NCBI RefSeq assembly: GCF_048820915.1
Contig: NZ_JBMERR010000013.1
Span: 1 to 64,000 of the forward strand
Direction of reading: 5' to 3'
DNA from: Cribrihabitans_A pelagius
GTDB taxonomy: Bacteria; Pseudomonadota; Alphaproteobacteria; Rhodobacterales; Rhodobacteraceae
Length of the DNA stretch: 64,000 nt
In this document: piece after piece, positions 24,121 through 32,368 of the stretch
Layout of the letters: every line of letters starts with the position of its first letter
How positions within the stretch are numbered: position 1 is the stretch's first letter
Translations under genes and position numbers: made by a program
The notes under the pieces: generated by a model
What the model was told of the DNA's origin: nothing
The model's database searches: none
Seen by the model: only the letters and a program-made list of their open reading frames with translations

Positions 24121-25506
24121 ATGGCCGACATTGCCCTCTCCCCGCCGCAAGCCGCAGCCGCAAAAGGGTCGGACGCCAGGCCCGCGGACGCGATCGATTC
24201 GCAATATGCCGCCGCGCTGCTGGAAGCGCACAAGCGGCGCGGGCTTCAGCTTGCCTTGCGCGCCCGCTGGATCGCGCTGCCGATCATTGCGGTCTTCATC
24301 GTCTTTCTGAACCCCGTCTGGAGCCTGATGTACTACCACGGGTTCCTTGCGCTCCTGGCGTTGAACGGCTGGTTCATCAGCCGGGTCGGCACGGTCGGCA
24401 GGTCGCGGGCGGAGCTGTTCCTGATCTTCCTGGACCTTCTCATCATGACCTTCGCCCTGGTCGTGCCCAATCCCTTCGACAGCCGGGATATCCCGGTGGC
24501 CATGTATTACCGGTTCGACAATTTCCAGTATTTCTTCGTCATTCTCGCGGCCGGCACCATGGCGTTTTCGTGGCGCACTGTGATCGCGATCGGCACCTGG
24601 ACCGCAGTGATGTGGCTCGGCGCGCTGGCGCTTGTGTGGCGGATCGTGGGTCCGGGTCCGGGGCTGTCACACGCCGAAGCTGCCGTCAGCGGCCTTGGTC
24701 CGGAGCTGGCGAAGTTCCTTGATCCCTACAATCTGGTGGTGGAGCTGCGGATCCAGGAGGCGGTGGTTTTTGTGCTGGTGGCGGTGACGCTGGGCTTGTC
24801 CGTGCGCCGCTTCGACCGGCTGCTGATGAACAACGCACGCCTCACCCGGGAGCGTGCGAACCTTTCGCGCTATTTTTCGCCCAACGTGGTGGAGCAGCTG
24901 TCGCAGAACGACGAGCCGCTGAAGCAGGTGCGCAGCCAGCAGGTGGCGGTGCTGTTCATCGACATCATCGGCTTCACCCGGATGACCGCCGAGCGCCCGC
25001 CGCGGGAAGTGATCGCGCTGCTGCGCGAGTTTCACGCGCTGATGGAGGCAGAGGTCTTCCGCCATGGCGGCACGCTGGACAAATACCTCGGCGACGGGCT
25101 GATGGCCACCTTTGGGACGCCACTGGCAGGGGAGCGCGATGCCGCGGATGCGCTGGCTTGCGCGCGGGCGATGCAGGCGGCGCTCGATGCCTGGAACCGG
25201 GACCGCACCCGCTGCGGCGAGGAGGCCGTGCGCGCAGGCATCGGTATCGACTATGGCGAGACCCTGCTGGGCGACATCGGCGCCAACCGGCTGGAATACG
25301 CGGTGCTGGGCATGCCGGTGAACATCGCCGCGCGGCTGGAGAAGATGACCCGCCCTCTGGGGGTGCGTATCGTCATCAGCCAGCCGCTGGCCGATGCCGT
25401 GCGGCAGGATCCGGATGGGGCCGCGCTGCTTGACAGGTTCAGCGAACATCCGGACCAGACCGTGCGCGGGCTGGACCGGCCGGTGACGGTGCTAGCGCTC
25501 GGCTGA
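24121..25506 (+). CDS. Membrane-bound class III adenylate cyclase
   Basis: A 461-residue protein. The N-terminal half has about six transmembrane helices (starting near residue 51, WIALPIIAVFIVFL), and the C-terminal half (about 265-455) is a class III cyclase. Metal-binding Asp residues are seen in LFIDIIGFTRM and YLGDGLMATFG, with the base-binding/transition-state region VLGMPVNIAARLEKM. It should convert ATP to cAMP at the membrane in response to an unknown signal. Single gene behind the ccrM terminator; convergent with alkB, 11 bases apart. Confidence 0.88.
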   Translation: MADIALSPPQAAAAKGSDARPADAIDSQYAAALLEAHKRRGLQLALRARWIALPIIAVFIVFLNPVWSLMYYHGFLALLALNGWFISRVGTVGRSRAELFLIFLDLLIMTFALVVPNPFDSRDIPVAMYYRFDNFQYFFVILAAGTMAFSWRTVIAIGTWTAVMWLGALALVWRIVGPGPGLSHAEAAVSGLGPELAKFLDPYNLVVELRIQEAVVFVLVAVTLGLSVRRFDRLLMNNARLTRERANLSRYFSPNVVEQLSQNDEPLKQVRSQQVAVLFIDIIGFTRMTAERPPREVIALLREFHALMEAEVFRHGGTLDKYLGDGLMATFGTPLAGERDAADALACARAMQAALDAWNRDRTRCGEEAVRAGIGIDYGETLLGDIGANRLEYAVLGMPVNIAARLEKMTRPLGVRIVISQPLADAVRQDPDGAALLDRFSEHPDQTVRGLDRPVTVLALG

Positions 25507-25517
25507 ACGGTGGCGCG

Positions 25518-26651
25518 TTACCGCGGCGCCGGGTTCTGCGCTTTGTTGTAGGGGTGCCAGTCGGTGATTTCCGGGTAGTACTGCTGCCGCCAGCGCCGCA
25601 CCCGCGGGTTCATAACCCGCCGCCACAAGGGCGGGATCAGCGCCGCCACCGTCATCACCGGATAGCCATAGGGCAGCTGCGGCGCCTCCGTCTCGGTGTG
25701 GTTCTGCAAGAGCGGGAAGCGGCGGCTGGGCTTGTAGTGATGGTCGGAGTGGCGCTGGAGATTGATCAGCAGCCAGTTCGACGCCTTATGCGCCGCGTTC
25801 CAGGAATGGCGCGGCTTCACCGGTTCATACCGGCCCTCGCCCAAGTGCTTGCGGGTCAGGCCGTAGTGTTCAACGTAGTTCACCAGCTCCAGCTGCCAGA
25901 TCGCGATGCCCGCTTGCAGAAGGAACAGCAGCACGCCGGTCAGCCCTCCGAGGGCCAAGGCGAGGAGCAGCATAGCGCCCTGCAAGGCCCAGTAGCGGAA
26001 GAACGGGTTGGAGCGGTCGGTCCAGGGGCGGTTCTTCTTTGCCAGCTTATCGGCCTCGGCCCGGAAGGCGGAGAGCCAGCACTGCCGCAGCACCCGCGGG
26101 TAGAAGCGGTGGAAGCCCTCGTTGTAGCGCGCCGTCACCGGATCGCGCGGGGTGCCGACATAGCGGTGATGCACCAAGAGGTGCTCGGAGCGGAAGTGCG
26201 AGTAGAGCACCATGGCAAGCAGGATATCGGCGAGCCAGCGCTCGACCCGGCTCGACTGGTGCATCAGCTCGTGGCTGTAGTTGATGCCGATGGTGCCGGT
26301 CACCACGCCCACGCCAAGAAAGACCGCGGCCTTTTCCCATCCGGCGAGGTGCGCGGCACCGCTCACGTACCAGATCAGCGCAAAGAGCGTCACGATTTGC
26401 AGCGGCACCCAGGCGGCGGTCAGCAGCTTGTACCACTTGAGATCGCGCTCGGGCGTCTCCGGGTCGGCGTTGTCGAGGTTCAGCCCGAGCACCTTGTCGA
26501 GCATTGCAAACAGTTGCCATGTGAACAGCGGCGGCAGCAGCAAGGCCCAGCCGCCTTGCGCGGCGGCAAACCAGACCAGGGGCGGCAGCAGGAAGGACAG
26601 CCAGAACGGCAGCACGCTGTTCCAGCGGGCCAGGGGTTTGGAGGCAGCCAT
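25518..26651 (-). CDS. alkB: Alkane 1-monooxygenase (AlkB)
   Basis: A 377-residue integral-membrane non-haem di-iron hydroxylase that oxidises the terminal carbon of alkanes. The histidine motifs are complete: HELMH (127-131), EHLLVHHR (156-163) and LQRHSDHH (298-305), plus the family signature NYVEHYG (258-264). About six hydrophobic helices. The start at 26651 has GGAG 9 bases upstream; the longer frame to 26711 lacks a site. It lies 73 bases after mutY on the same strand. No rubredoxin gene is adjacent, so electron supply must come from elsewhere. Confidence 0.92.
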   Translation of the reverse strand: MAASKPLARWNSVLPFWLSFLLPPLVWFAAAQGGWALLLPPLFTWQLFAMLDKVLGLNLDNADPETPERDLKWYKLLTAAWVPLQIVTLFALIWYVSGAAHLAGWEKAAVFLGVGVVTGTIGINYSHELMHQSSRVERWLADILLAMVLYSHFRSEHLLVHHRYVGTPRDPVTARYNEGFHRFYPRVLRQCWLSAFRAEADKLAKKNRPWTDRSNPFFRYWALQGAMLLLALALGGLTGVLLFLLQAGIAIWQLELVNYVEHYGLTRKHLGEGRYEPVKPRHSWNAAHKASNWLLINLQRHSDHHYKPSRRFPLLQNHTETEAPQLPYGYPVMTVAALIPPLWRRVMNPRVRRWRQQYYPEITDWHPYNKAQNPAPR

Positions 26652-26724
26652 GCCAATATCTCCGAATTCGTCTGCGCGCGTTCGGGCTGAGCCTAGGCAA
26701 GGGCCGGGCAAAACCCAAGAGGCT

Positions 26725-27789
26725 TCAGCGCCCCTGCCACAGATCGAAGCCCTTGCGCATTACCGTGGGCAGGTCAGAGGGTTTGAAGGCATGGCGGGCG
26801 ATCAGCTCCTGCCCTTCGGCGGGGGTGAAATCCGCGGGCAGCTCGGCGGTCATCACCTGCAGGATCAGGTGGAAATGGGTGAAGGTATGGCGCACCTCGC
26901 CGCCCAGATCCTGCCAGTCGGCGGCAAACGGCGGCTTCGGCGCCGGGGCCTCGCTCCAGTCCGAGCCGGGCCAGCCCAGCATGCCGCCGAGCAGCCCCTT
27001 ATCGGGCCGCCGCTCCATCAGCCAGGCACCGTCAGTGGAGCGGGCGAGGTAGATGATGCCGGTCCTTGTGGGCTTGGGCTTCTTCGGGGTCTTCTTCGGC
27101 AGCTCGGGCGCGGTGCCCGCCGCGTGCGCCGCGCAAGGGCCGCGCCAGGGGCAGATGCCGCAGGCCGGGTTCCGGGGCGTGCAGATGGTGGCGCCCAGAT
27201 CCATCACCGCCTGGGCATAGTCGCCGGGCCGCTGCAAGGGTGTGAGCGCCGCGGCGCGCGCCTTCAGCTCGGGCTTCACCCCGGGCAGCGGCGCGTGGAT
27301 GTCGTAGAGCCGCGCCATCACCCGTTCGACATTGCCGTCGAGCACGCATTCCGGCCGGTCAAAGGCGATCGAGGCGATGGCGGCGGCGGTATAAGGCCCG
27401 ATGCCGGGCAGCTCCAGCAGGCCTTCGTAAGTGTCAGGGAAGACGCCGCCCAGGTCTGCCGCCACCACCCGCGCGCATTTCAAGAGATTGCGGGCGCGGG
27501 CGTAATAGCCAAGTCCCGCCCATTCGCCCATCACCTCGGCATCTTCGGCCGCGGCGAGATCGGCCACAGCGGGCCAGCGCGCGGTGAAGCGCTGGAAATA
27601 CTCCCGCACCGCCGCAACCGTGGTCTGCTGCAGCATCACCTCGCTCAGCCAGATCCGGTAGGGATCAGGGCGGATACCCGCCGCGCGTGCCGCTGGCCCC
27701 ACCCGCCAGGGCATCTCGCGGGCATGGTTGTCGTACCAGGCCAGCAAGTCTCCGCTCAGCCCGGTCTGGTCGTCGTTCAGGTCACGCAT
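26725..27789 (-). CDS. mutY: A/G-specific adenine DNA glycosylase MutY
   Basis: A 354-residue base-excision repair enzyme that removes A opposite 8-oxoG. The catalytic Glu50 is in WLSEVMLQQT, the helix-hairpin-helix is LLELPGIGPYTAAA (about 124-137), and the catalytic Asp151 is in VLDGNVERV. The [4Fe-4S] cluster ligands are Cys203, Cys210, Cys213 and Cys219. The C-terminal NUDIX-like domain that reads 8-oxoG follows (about 245-350). It is divergent from the DUF721 gene. Confidence 0.96.
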   Translation of the reverse strand: MRDLNDDQTGLSGDLLAWYDNHAREMPWRVGPAARAAGIRPDPYRIWLSEVMLQQTTVAAVREYFQRFTARWPAVADLAAAEDAEVMGEWAGLGYYARARNLLKCARVVAADLGGVFPDTYEGLLELPGIGPYTAAAIASIAFDRPECVLDGNVERVMARLYDIHAPLPGVKPELKARAAALTPLQRPGDYAQAVMDLGATICTPRNPACGICPWRGPCAAHAAGTAPELPKKTPKKPKPTRTGIIYLARSTDGAWLMERRPDKGLLGGMLGWPGSDWSEAPAPKPPFAADWQDLGGEVRHTFTHFHLILQVMTAELPADFTPAEGQELIARHAFKPSDLPTVMRKGFDLWQGR

Positions 27790-27874
27790 TCTTTATCCCC
27801 CGGGCCGGCGGTTTGGCTGGCAGCTGCATAGAGGCTCTTTACAATAGGTACGCCACTCTAGCAAAACCAGGTTC

Positions 27875-28402
27875 ATGGCATTCAGGCGCAGCACAACACG
27901 CGGGTTCGCACGGACCGCCCAGCTCCTCAACGAGCAGATCCGCAAGGCGGGCGAAAGCCGGGGTTTTGCGGTCTCCCGCCTGCTCACCCACTGGGAAGAG
28001 ATCGTCGGCGCCGACATCGCCGCAATGGCGCGGCCGGTCAAGGTCGGTTACGGGCGCAACACGCTGGGCGCGACGCTCACCGTGCTCACCACCGGCGCCA
28101 ATGCCCCGATGCTGGAGATGCAGAAGGAACGCCTGCGCGAGCGGGTGAACGCGGTTTACGGCTTCAACGCGATCTCCAAGGTGATGATCACCCAGACCGC
28201 GCCGACCGGATTCGCCGAGGGCCGCGTGGAATTCCAATACGCCCCCAAGGCCCAAGCGCCGCTGCAGCCGGATCCGCAGGACGCGGCCGAGGCCAGCCAG
28301 GCCGCTGCCGGGGTGGAAAACGATGACTTGCGCGCCGCCCTGGAGCGGCTGGGGCGCAATGTGCTGACAAAACAAAAAACTCAACGAAAGGGGTTCAAAT
28401 GA
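27875..28402 (+). CDS. DUF721 (DciA-like) protein
   Basis: A 175-residue DUF721 protein. The domain occupies about residues 10-110 (LLTHWEEIVGADIAAMARP; TLGATLTVLTTGANAPMLEMQ). DUF721 proteins in bacteria lacking DnaC/DnaI include DciA, a loader of the DnaB replicative helicase; alphaproteobacterial members are a diverged branch, so that role is tentative. The C-terminal 65 residues are variable. Its stop overlaps the start of the following DsbA-like gene (ATGA), indicating an operon. Confidence 0.85.
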   Translation: MAFRRSTTRGFARTAQLLNEQIRKAGESRGFAVSRLLTHWEEIVGADIAAMARPVKVGYGRNTLGATLTVLTTGANAPMLEMQKERLRERVNAVYGFNAISKVMITQTAPTGFAEGRVEFQYAPKAQAPLQPDPQDAAEASQAAAGVENDDLRAALERLGRNVLTKQKTQRKGFK

Positions 28403-29070
28403 CCCGTCTCATGTCCGGCGTCTTTGCCGCGGTTGCCCTCGCGGCCGGCGGCTATGCCATCTCGGGATTCAACGGCCAGGGCAGCCTGCCGCACAACCCT
28501 CTGGTCGGCGCCGCCCACGCGCAGGAGGCCGAAGTCGATACCTCCACCATCACCGAGATGGTCATGGGAGAGGAGGACGCGCCGGTCACGATGATCGAAT
28601 ACGCCTCCTACACCTGCCCGCATTGCGCCAACTTCCACAACAACACCTTCAAGAAGCTGAAGGCCGACTATATCGATACCGGCAAGGTGAAGTTCATCTA
28701 CCGCGAGGTCTATTTCGACCGCTACGGGTTGTGGGCGTCGATGATCGCGCGTTGCAGCGGGCCGGAGAAGTTCTTTGGCATCTCCGACCTGATCTACAAG
28801 GGCCAGTCCGACTGGGCCCGCGCCGGCGGCGCCACCGAGATCGTCGAGGAACTGCGCAAGATCGGCCGCCTGGCGGGGCTGGAGAGCGACGAGCTGGAAG
28901 CCTGCCTGCAAGATGCGGAAAAGGCCCAGACGCTGGTGACCTGGTACCAGGAAAACGCCACCGAGCACGGTATCGAATCGACCCCGACCTTCATCATCAA
29001 CGGCGAGAAGGTGTCGAACCAGCCCTACGAGGACATGAAGGCGTTGATCGACGCCGAACTGGAAAGCTGA
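28399..29070 (+). CDS. DsbA-family periplasmic thiol oxidoreductase
   Basis: A 223-residue exported thioredoxin-fold protein. The signal peptide/anchor covers about residues 1-25. The active-site motif CPHC is in YASYTCPHCANFH, and the cis-Pro loop is in ESTPTFIINGE. The insert between the thioredoxin halves is all-helical as in DsbA and DsbG/BdbD proteins. It probably introduces or isomerises disulfides in exported proteins. It is coupled to the DUF721 gene by a 4-base overlap and followed by a terminator. Confidence 0.9.
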   Translation: MTRLMSGVFAAVALAAGGYAISGFNGQGSLPHNPLVGAAHAQEAEVDTSTITEMVMGEEDAPVTMIEYASYTCPHCANFHNNTFKKLKADYIDTGKVKFIYREVYFDRYGLWASMIARCSGPEKFFGISDLIYKGQSDWARAGGATEIVEELRKIGRLAGLESDELEACLQDAEKAQTLVTWYQENATEHGIESTPTFIINGEKVSNQPYEDMKALIDAELES

Positions 29071-29094
29071 GCGGCGCGGAGCTGACAGAACGGA

Positions 29095-29122
29095 AGGCCC
29101 GGGTGCATCGCCCGGGCCTTTT
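29095..29122 (+). terminator. Rho-independent terminator after the DsbA-like gene
   Basis: A 9-base perfect stem AGGCCCGGG / CCCGGGCCT (29095-29103, 29111-29119) with a 7-base loop, followed by TTT. It lies 25 bases after the stop codon. Confidence 0.85.
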
Positions 29123-29189
29123 CAGTTGAGAAATCCGCCTGCAGTTCCGAGCCTCCAAAAGGAAAACTGCCGTACCCCTATGCCACCAG

Positions 29190-29260
29190 CAGAGCGTCGA
29201 TGGCGCGCCGAAGATGCGCGGCGGCCTGCGGTCCTGTTCCATGCACAGCAACATCCCATG
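29190..29260 (-). repeat. Dispersed intergenic repeat, partial copy
   Basis: Read on the minus strand, this gap contains GCAGGCCGCCGCGCATC followed by a GGCGCGCC core. The same block occurs in the longer repeats at 33880-34046 and 46346-46508. It lies between the convergent DsbA-like gene and lpxK. Boundaries are approximate. Confidence 0.5.
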
Positions 29261-29271
29261 CGGGGAAGCCG

Positions 29272-30273
29272 TCAAGGCGCGGGTGCGGCCCGTTGCAGCA
29301 GTTCCTTCAGCCGGTCTTCGCCCGCAATTTGCAGCCTGACCGGAAGGGTGATCACCTTGGGGCGGAAACTGTCCGGCAGCCGCACCGCGTCTTTCTCAGT
29401 GGTGACCAGCTGCGCGTTCAGCGTCTTGGCCTCCGCCTCCAGCCGGTTTAGGAGCTGCGGGCTCAGCGGCTGATGGTCGTCCAGCGCCTCGCCGCGGGCG
29501 ATTTCGGCGCCAAGGCCGCGCAGGGTGGCAAAGAACTTCTCGGGATGGCCGATGCCTGCAAAGGCCAGCACCCGTGTGCCCTGCCAGGGCATGCCGGTCT
29601 GCAAGGGTTCCAGGTGGCCCCGGAAATGCGGCAGCCCGGCCAGCGCGCTGCCCCAGGCGGCGGCAAAGCTCTCCTGCGCCGGTTCCGGCCCCAGCGTCAG
29701 CACTGCGCTTGCGCGTTTCAGTCCGGCTGCAACCGGCTCGCGCAGGGGGCCTGCGGGCAGGCAGCGGCCGTTGCCGAAGCCCATCTGCGCATCTGCCACC
29801 ACCAGCGACAGGTCCTTGGCCACCGCAGGATTCTGGAAGCCGTCGTCCAGCACCACCGCCGTGGCGCCCGCCTGCTCCGCTGCCTGCACCCCGGCGGCGC
29901 GGTCGCGCGCCACCCAGACCTCGCCGAAAGCCGCCAGCAGCAGCGGCTCGTCGCCAGTCTCTGCGGCGGTGTGGCGGCCCGGCATCACCTGCACCGGTCC
30001 CTCCAATGAGCCGCCATAGCCGCGGCTCACCACATGCGGATCGTGGCCCATGCGGCGCAGCGCCTCCAGCAGCCAGATCACCGTCGGCGTCTTGCCGGTG
30101 CCGCCCGCGTTCAGGTTGCCCGCGCAGATCACCGGCACCGCGGCGCGGTACGGCGTGCCGCGGGCCAGGCGCGCGGCGGTGGCGCGGCCGTAGCCCCAGC
30201 CCAGCGGCGCCAGCAGGCTTGCGCGCAGATTGAAAGCGCCGGGCGGCATGTGCCAGAAGTCAGGCGCCCGCAT
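29272..30273 (-). CDS. lpxK: Tetraacyldisaccharide 4'-kinase LpxK
   Basis: A 333-residue inner-membrane-associated kinase that phosphorylates the 4' position of the lipid A precursor. The family P-loop GNLNAGGTGKTPTV (about residues 52-65) is intact. DEPLLLA, RDRAAG, VVLDDGFQN and the C-terminal TTEKDAVRLP motif are also present. Full family length. Its start overlaps the end of waaA by 14 bases, so the two lipopolysaccharide core genes form one transcription unit. Confidence 0.95.
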   Translation of the reverse strand: MRAPDFWHMPPGAFNLRASLLAPLGWGYGRATAARLARGTPYRAAVPVICAGNLNAGGTGKTPTVIWLLEALRRMGHDPHVVSRGYGGSLEGPVQVMPGRHTAAETGDEPLLLAAFGEVWVARDRAAGVQAAEQAGATAVVLDDGFQNPAVAKDLSLVVADAQMGFGNGRCLPAGPLREPVAAGLKRASAVLTLGPEPAQESFAAAWGSALAGLPHFRGHLEPLQTGMPWQGTRVLAFAGIGHPEKFFATLRGLGAEIARGEALDDHQPLSPQLLNRLEAEAKTLNAQLVTTEKDAVRLPDSFRPKVITLPVRLQIAGEDRLKELLQRAAPAP

Positions 30274-31453
30274 AGCTGTCCTCTTCCGCGTCGAGGAGGT
30301 TTTGCACCTTGTCGAGCAGCAAGTCGGTGGTGGCGGCGCTTTCGGTCACCGCCTGCCAGCCCGCCAGCGCCATCTCCGCTGCCTTGTCCGGTGCCGAGAG
30401 CTGCACCACGGCCTCTCCAAGGGCGGCCGCGCCGCGCACCATTTGCGCAGCCCCGGCCTCGCCCAGGCGGGCGTATATTTCCTTGTGGGCAGACACCCCG
30501 GGGCCATGCAGCAGCGCCGAGCCCAAGGAGGCCGCATCCAGCGGCGCCAGTCCGGCGGCTCCCGGGCGCAGGCTGCCCGCCACCAGCGCCACCGGCGCCA
30601 GCCGGTACCACAGCCCCAGATCCTCGCCGCCGGTCAGAAGCACCTGGGTGAATTCATCCGGCTCGCCCCCGGTCTCCCAATCGGCCCATTGCAGGCCGCT
30701 CGAGCGCAGCACGTCGCGCGCTGCGGGCAGGTCGCCGTAATCCTCCAGCGAGATCACCAGCAGCAGCCGGTGCAACAGCCTGAGCGCGCCGCGGTGCGCC
30801 TCCAGGATCTCGCGCAGCTCGGCCGGGGGCACATGTGCGGCAAGCCAGACCGGGCGGCTGCCAAGGGTCTGCTGCATCGCGGCCAGATCGTCCATGCTGC
30901 AGCCGGGCGGGGTGGCCGAGACACGCAGCTTGGCCGCCCGCTCCACCTTCTGCGCCGCGATGCCGGCCTTCATCAGCTGCGCGCGCAGCGTGTCCGAGGG
31001 GGTGAGGATGCATTCCGCCGCCTCCAAGAGCCGCCGCCGCTGATCCGGCAGCCAACGGCTGGCGCGGGCAGGGAGCTCCTCCTCCAGCAGATCGGCCAGC
31101 ACCAGCCGCAGCCTGCGGTCGCGCATCTGCCGCAGCAGCACCCGGCGCTGCGGGCCGCCGGTCCAGAGGCAGGCGTTGGGCTGCCAATGGGCCAGAAAGG
31201 CCCGCGCCGCACCCGTACTGTCCTCGCCCAAGGGGCCGGCCGCGATATCGCAGCCCTCGGCCGGGTCCAGCCGCATTCCGGGTTCCCAGCTTGCCAGGAT
31301 GGTGAGGTCGGGGCGCAGGTTCTGCAACCGCCGCCCGATGTCGCACAGCGCATGGTACCGCTCCGGCGTGGTCGCATGCACCCACAGAAGCTCACCCGCG
31401 GGGCGGGGCTGCAGGGCAAGGGGCCGGCTGGGGGCGGTCGTGGTCTGCTGCAT
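30260..31453 (-). CDS. waaA: 3-deoxy-D-manno-octulosonic acid (Kdo) transferase, divergent
   Basis: A 397-residue GT-B glycosyltransferase related to WaaA/KdtA, which adds Kdo to the lipid A precursor. The N-terminal Rossmann half has WVHATTPERYHALCDIGRRL and DLTILASWEPG; the C-terminal half has WLAAHVPPAELREIL, LLLVISLEDYGDLP and the sugar-nucleotide region GGEDLGLWYRLAPVALVAGS. It lacks the N-terminal membrane anchor of E. coli WaaA and the motif near the catalytic Glu is altered. It is directly followed by lpxK, which supports the assignment. An in-frame ATG at 31495 would add 14 residues. Confidence 0.75.
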   Translation of the reverse strand: MQQTTTAPSRPLALQPRPAGELLWVHATTPERYHALCDIGRRLQNLRPDLTILASWEPGMRLDPAEGCDIAAGPLGEDSTGAARAFLAHWQPNACLWTGGPQRRVLLRQMRDRRLRLVLADLLEEELPARASRWLPDQRRRLLEAAECILTPSDTLRAQLMKAGIAAQKVERAAKLRVSATPPGCSMDDLAAMQQTLGSRPVWLAAHVPPAELREILEAHRGALRLLHRLLLVISLEDYGDLPAARDVLRSSGLQWADWETGGEPDEFTQVLLTGGEDLGLWYRLAPVALVAGSLRPGAAGLAPLDAASLGSALLHGPGVSAHKEIYARLGEAGAAQMVRGAAALGEAVVQLSAPDKAAEMALAGWQAVTESAATTDLLLDKVQNLLDAEEDSYAGA

Positions 31454-31564
31454 CGGGTCCGTTCTTGATGGTTTGCGCCAAACTATCTCCAACATGCGGC
31501 TTTGTCTGTGAAAAACTTGCAGATTTCCAGCCCCCCGCTGCGTCCCGGTTGCGCCGCGCGGCGC

Positions 31565-32368
31565 TCAGCGGGCCGAGATGCCGGGGCTGGCCGGGTCCAG
31601 CGCGTCCAGAAGCGCGCGGTGCAGCGCCGGGTTGCCTGCCACCACGCCATCGAGCTGCGGATGCGGGTTGTTGAACCGCAAGGGCGCGCCGAATCGGTCC
31701 GAGCTGGCACCGCCGGCCTCGCGCAGCAGCAGATCGCCCGCGGCAATGTCCCATTCCCAGCTGCGCCTCAGCGTCAGCATCGCGCCAAAACGGCCATCGG
31801 CCACCTTCGCCAGACGGTAGGCAAGCGACGGGCGGTAGCTGCGCGTGAAGGCGGGCGCCGCGGCGCCCAGCCAATGCCGCGCATCCAGGTTGGGCTTGGC
31901 GGCCAGAACTTCGGCGCGGGCCAGGTCCATCTCCGGCGCAACCGAGACCGGCACGCCGTTGCAGGCGGCGCCTTCGCCGCGGGCGGCGGTATACATCAGC
32001 CCGCGCAGAGGCAGATAGATCACCGCCGCGGTCACCTCTCCGTCTTCGGCCACCGCCAGCGAATGCGCCCAGGTGCGCGAGCCCTCGGCAAAGCTGCGGG
32101 TGCCGTCGATCGGGTCGATGATGAAGACAAGGCGGCGGTTGAGCCGGTCGCCGCTGTCCTCGCTTTCCTCCGACAGCCAGCCATAGCCGGGGCGTGCCTT
32201 GGGCAGCATGTCCTCCAGCATCGCGTTCACTTCCAGATCCGCCTCCGTCACCGGCCCCGCGCCTTCGGGCTTGTCCCAGCGCCGGGCCGTGGATCCGGTG
32301 AAGCGGCTGGCGATGTCTCCGGCCCGTTCCGCCGCTTTCACAAGCAGGGACAGGTCAGTTTCCAGCAA
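31565..32368 (-). CDS. Inositol-monophosphatase/CysQ-family phosphatase
   Basis: A 267-residue Mg-dependent, Li-sensitive phosphatase of the inositol monophosphatase superfamily. Metal-binding motifs are intact: WLSEES, IIDPIDGTRSF and WEWDIAAGDLLLREAGG. The family includes inositol monophosphatase and CysQ (3'-phosphoadenosine 5'-phosphate phosphatase); sequence alone does not decide, though in Rhodobacteraceae such genes beside waaA are usually called cysQ-like. Its start overlaps the end of pmbA by 14 bases. Confidence 0.85.
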   Translation of the reverse strand: MLETDLSLLVKAAERAGDIASRFTGSTARRWDKPEGAGPVTEADLEVNAMLEDMLPKARPGYGWLSEESEDSGDRLNRRLVFIIDPIDGTRSFAEGSRTWAHSLAVAEDGEVTAAVIYLPLRGLMYTAARGEGAACNGVPVSVAPEMDLARAEVLAAKPNLDARHWLGAAAPAFTRSYRPSLAYRLAKVADGRFGAMLTLRRSWEWDIAAGDLLLREAGGASSDRFGAPLRFNNPHPQLDGVVAGNPALHRALLDALDPASPGISAR

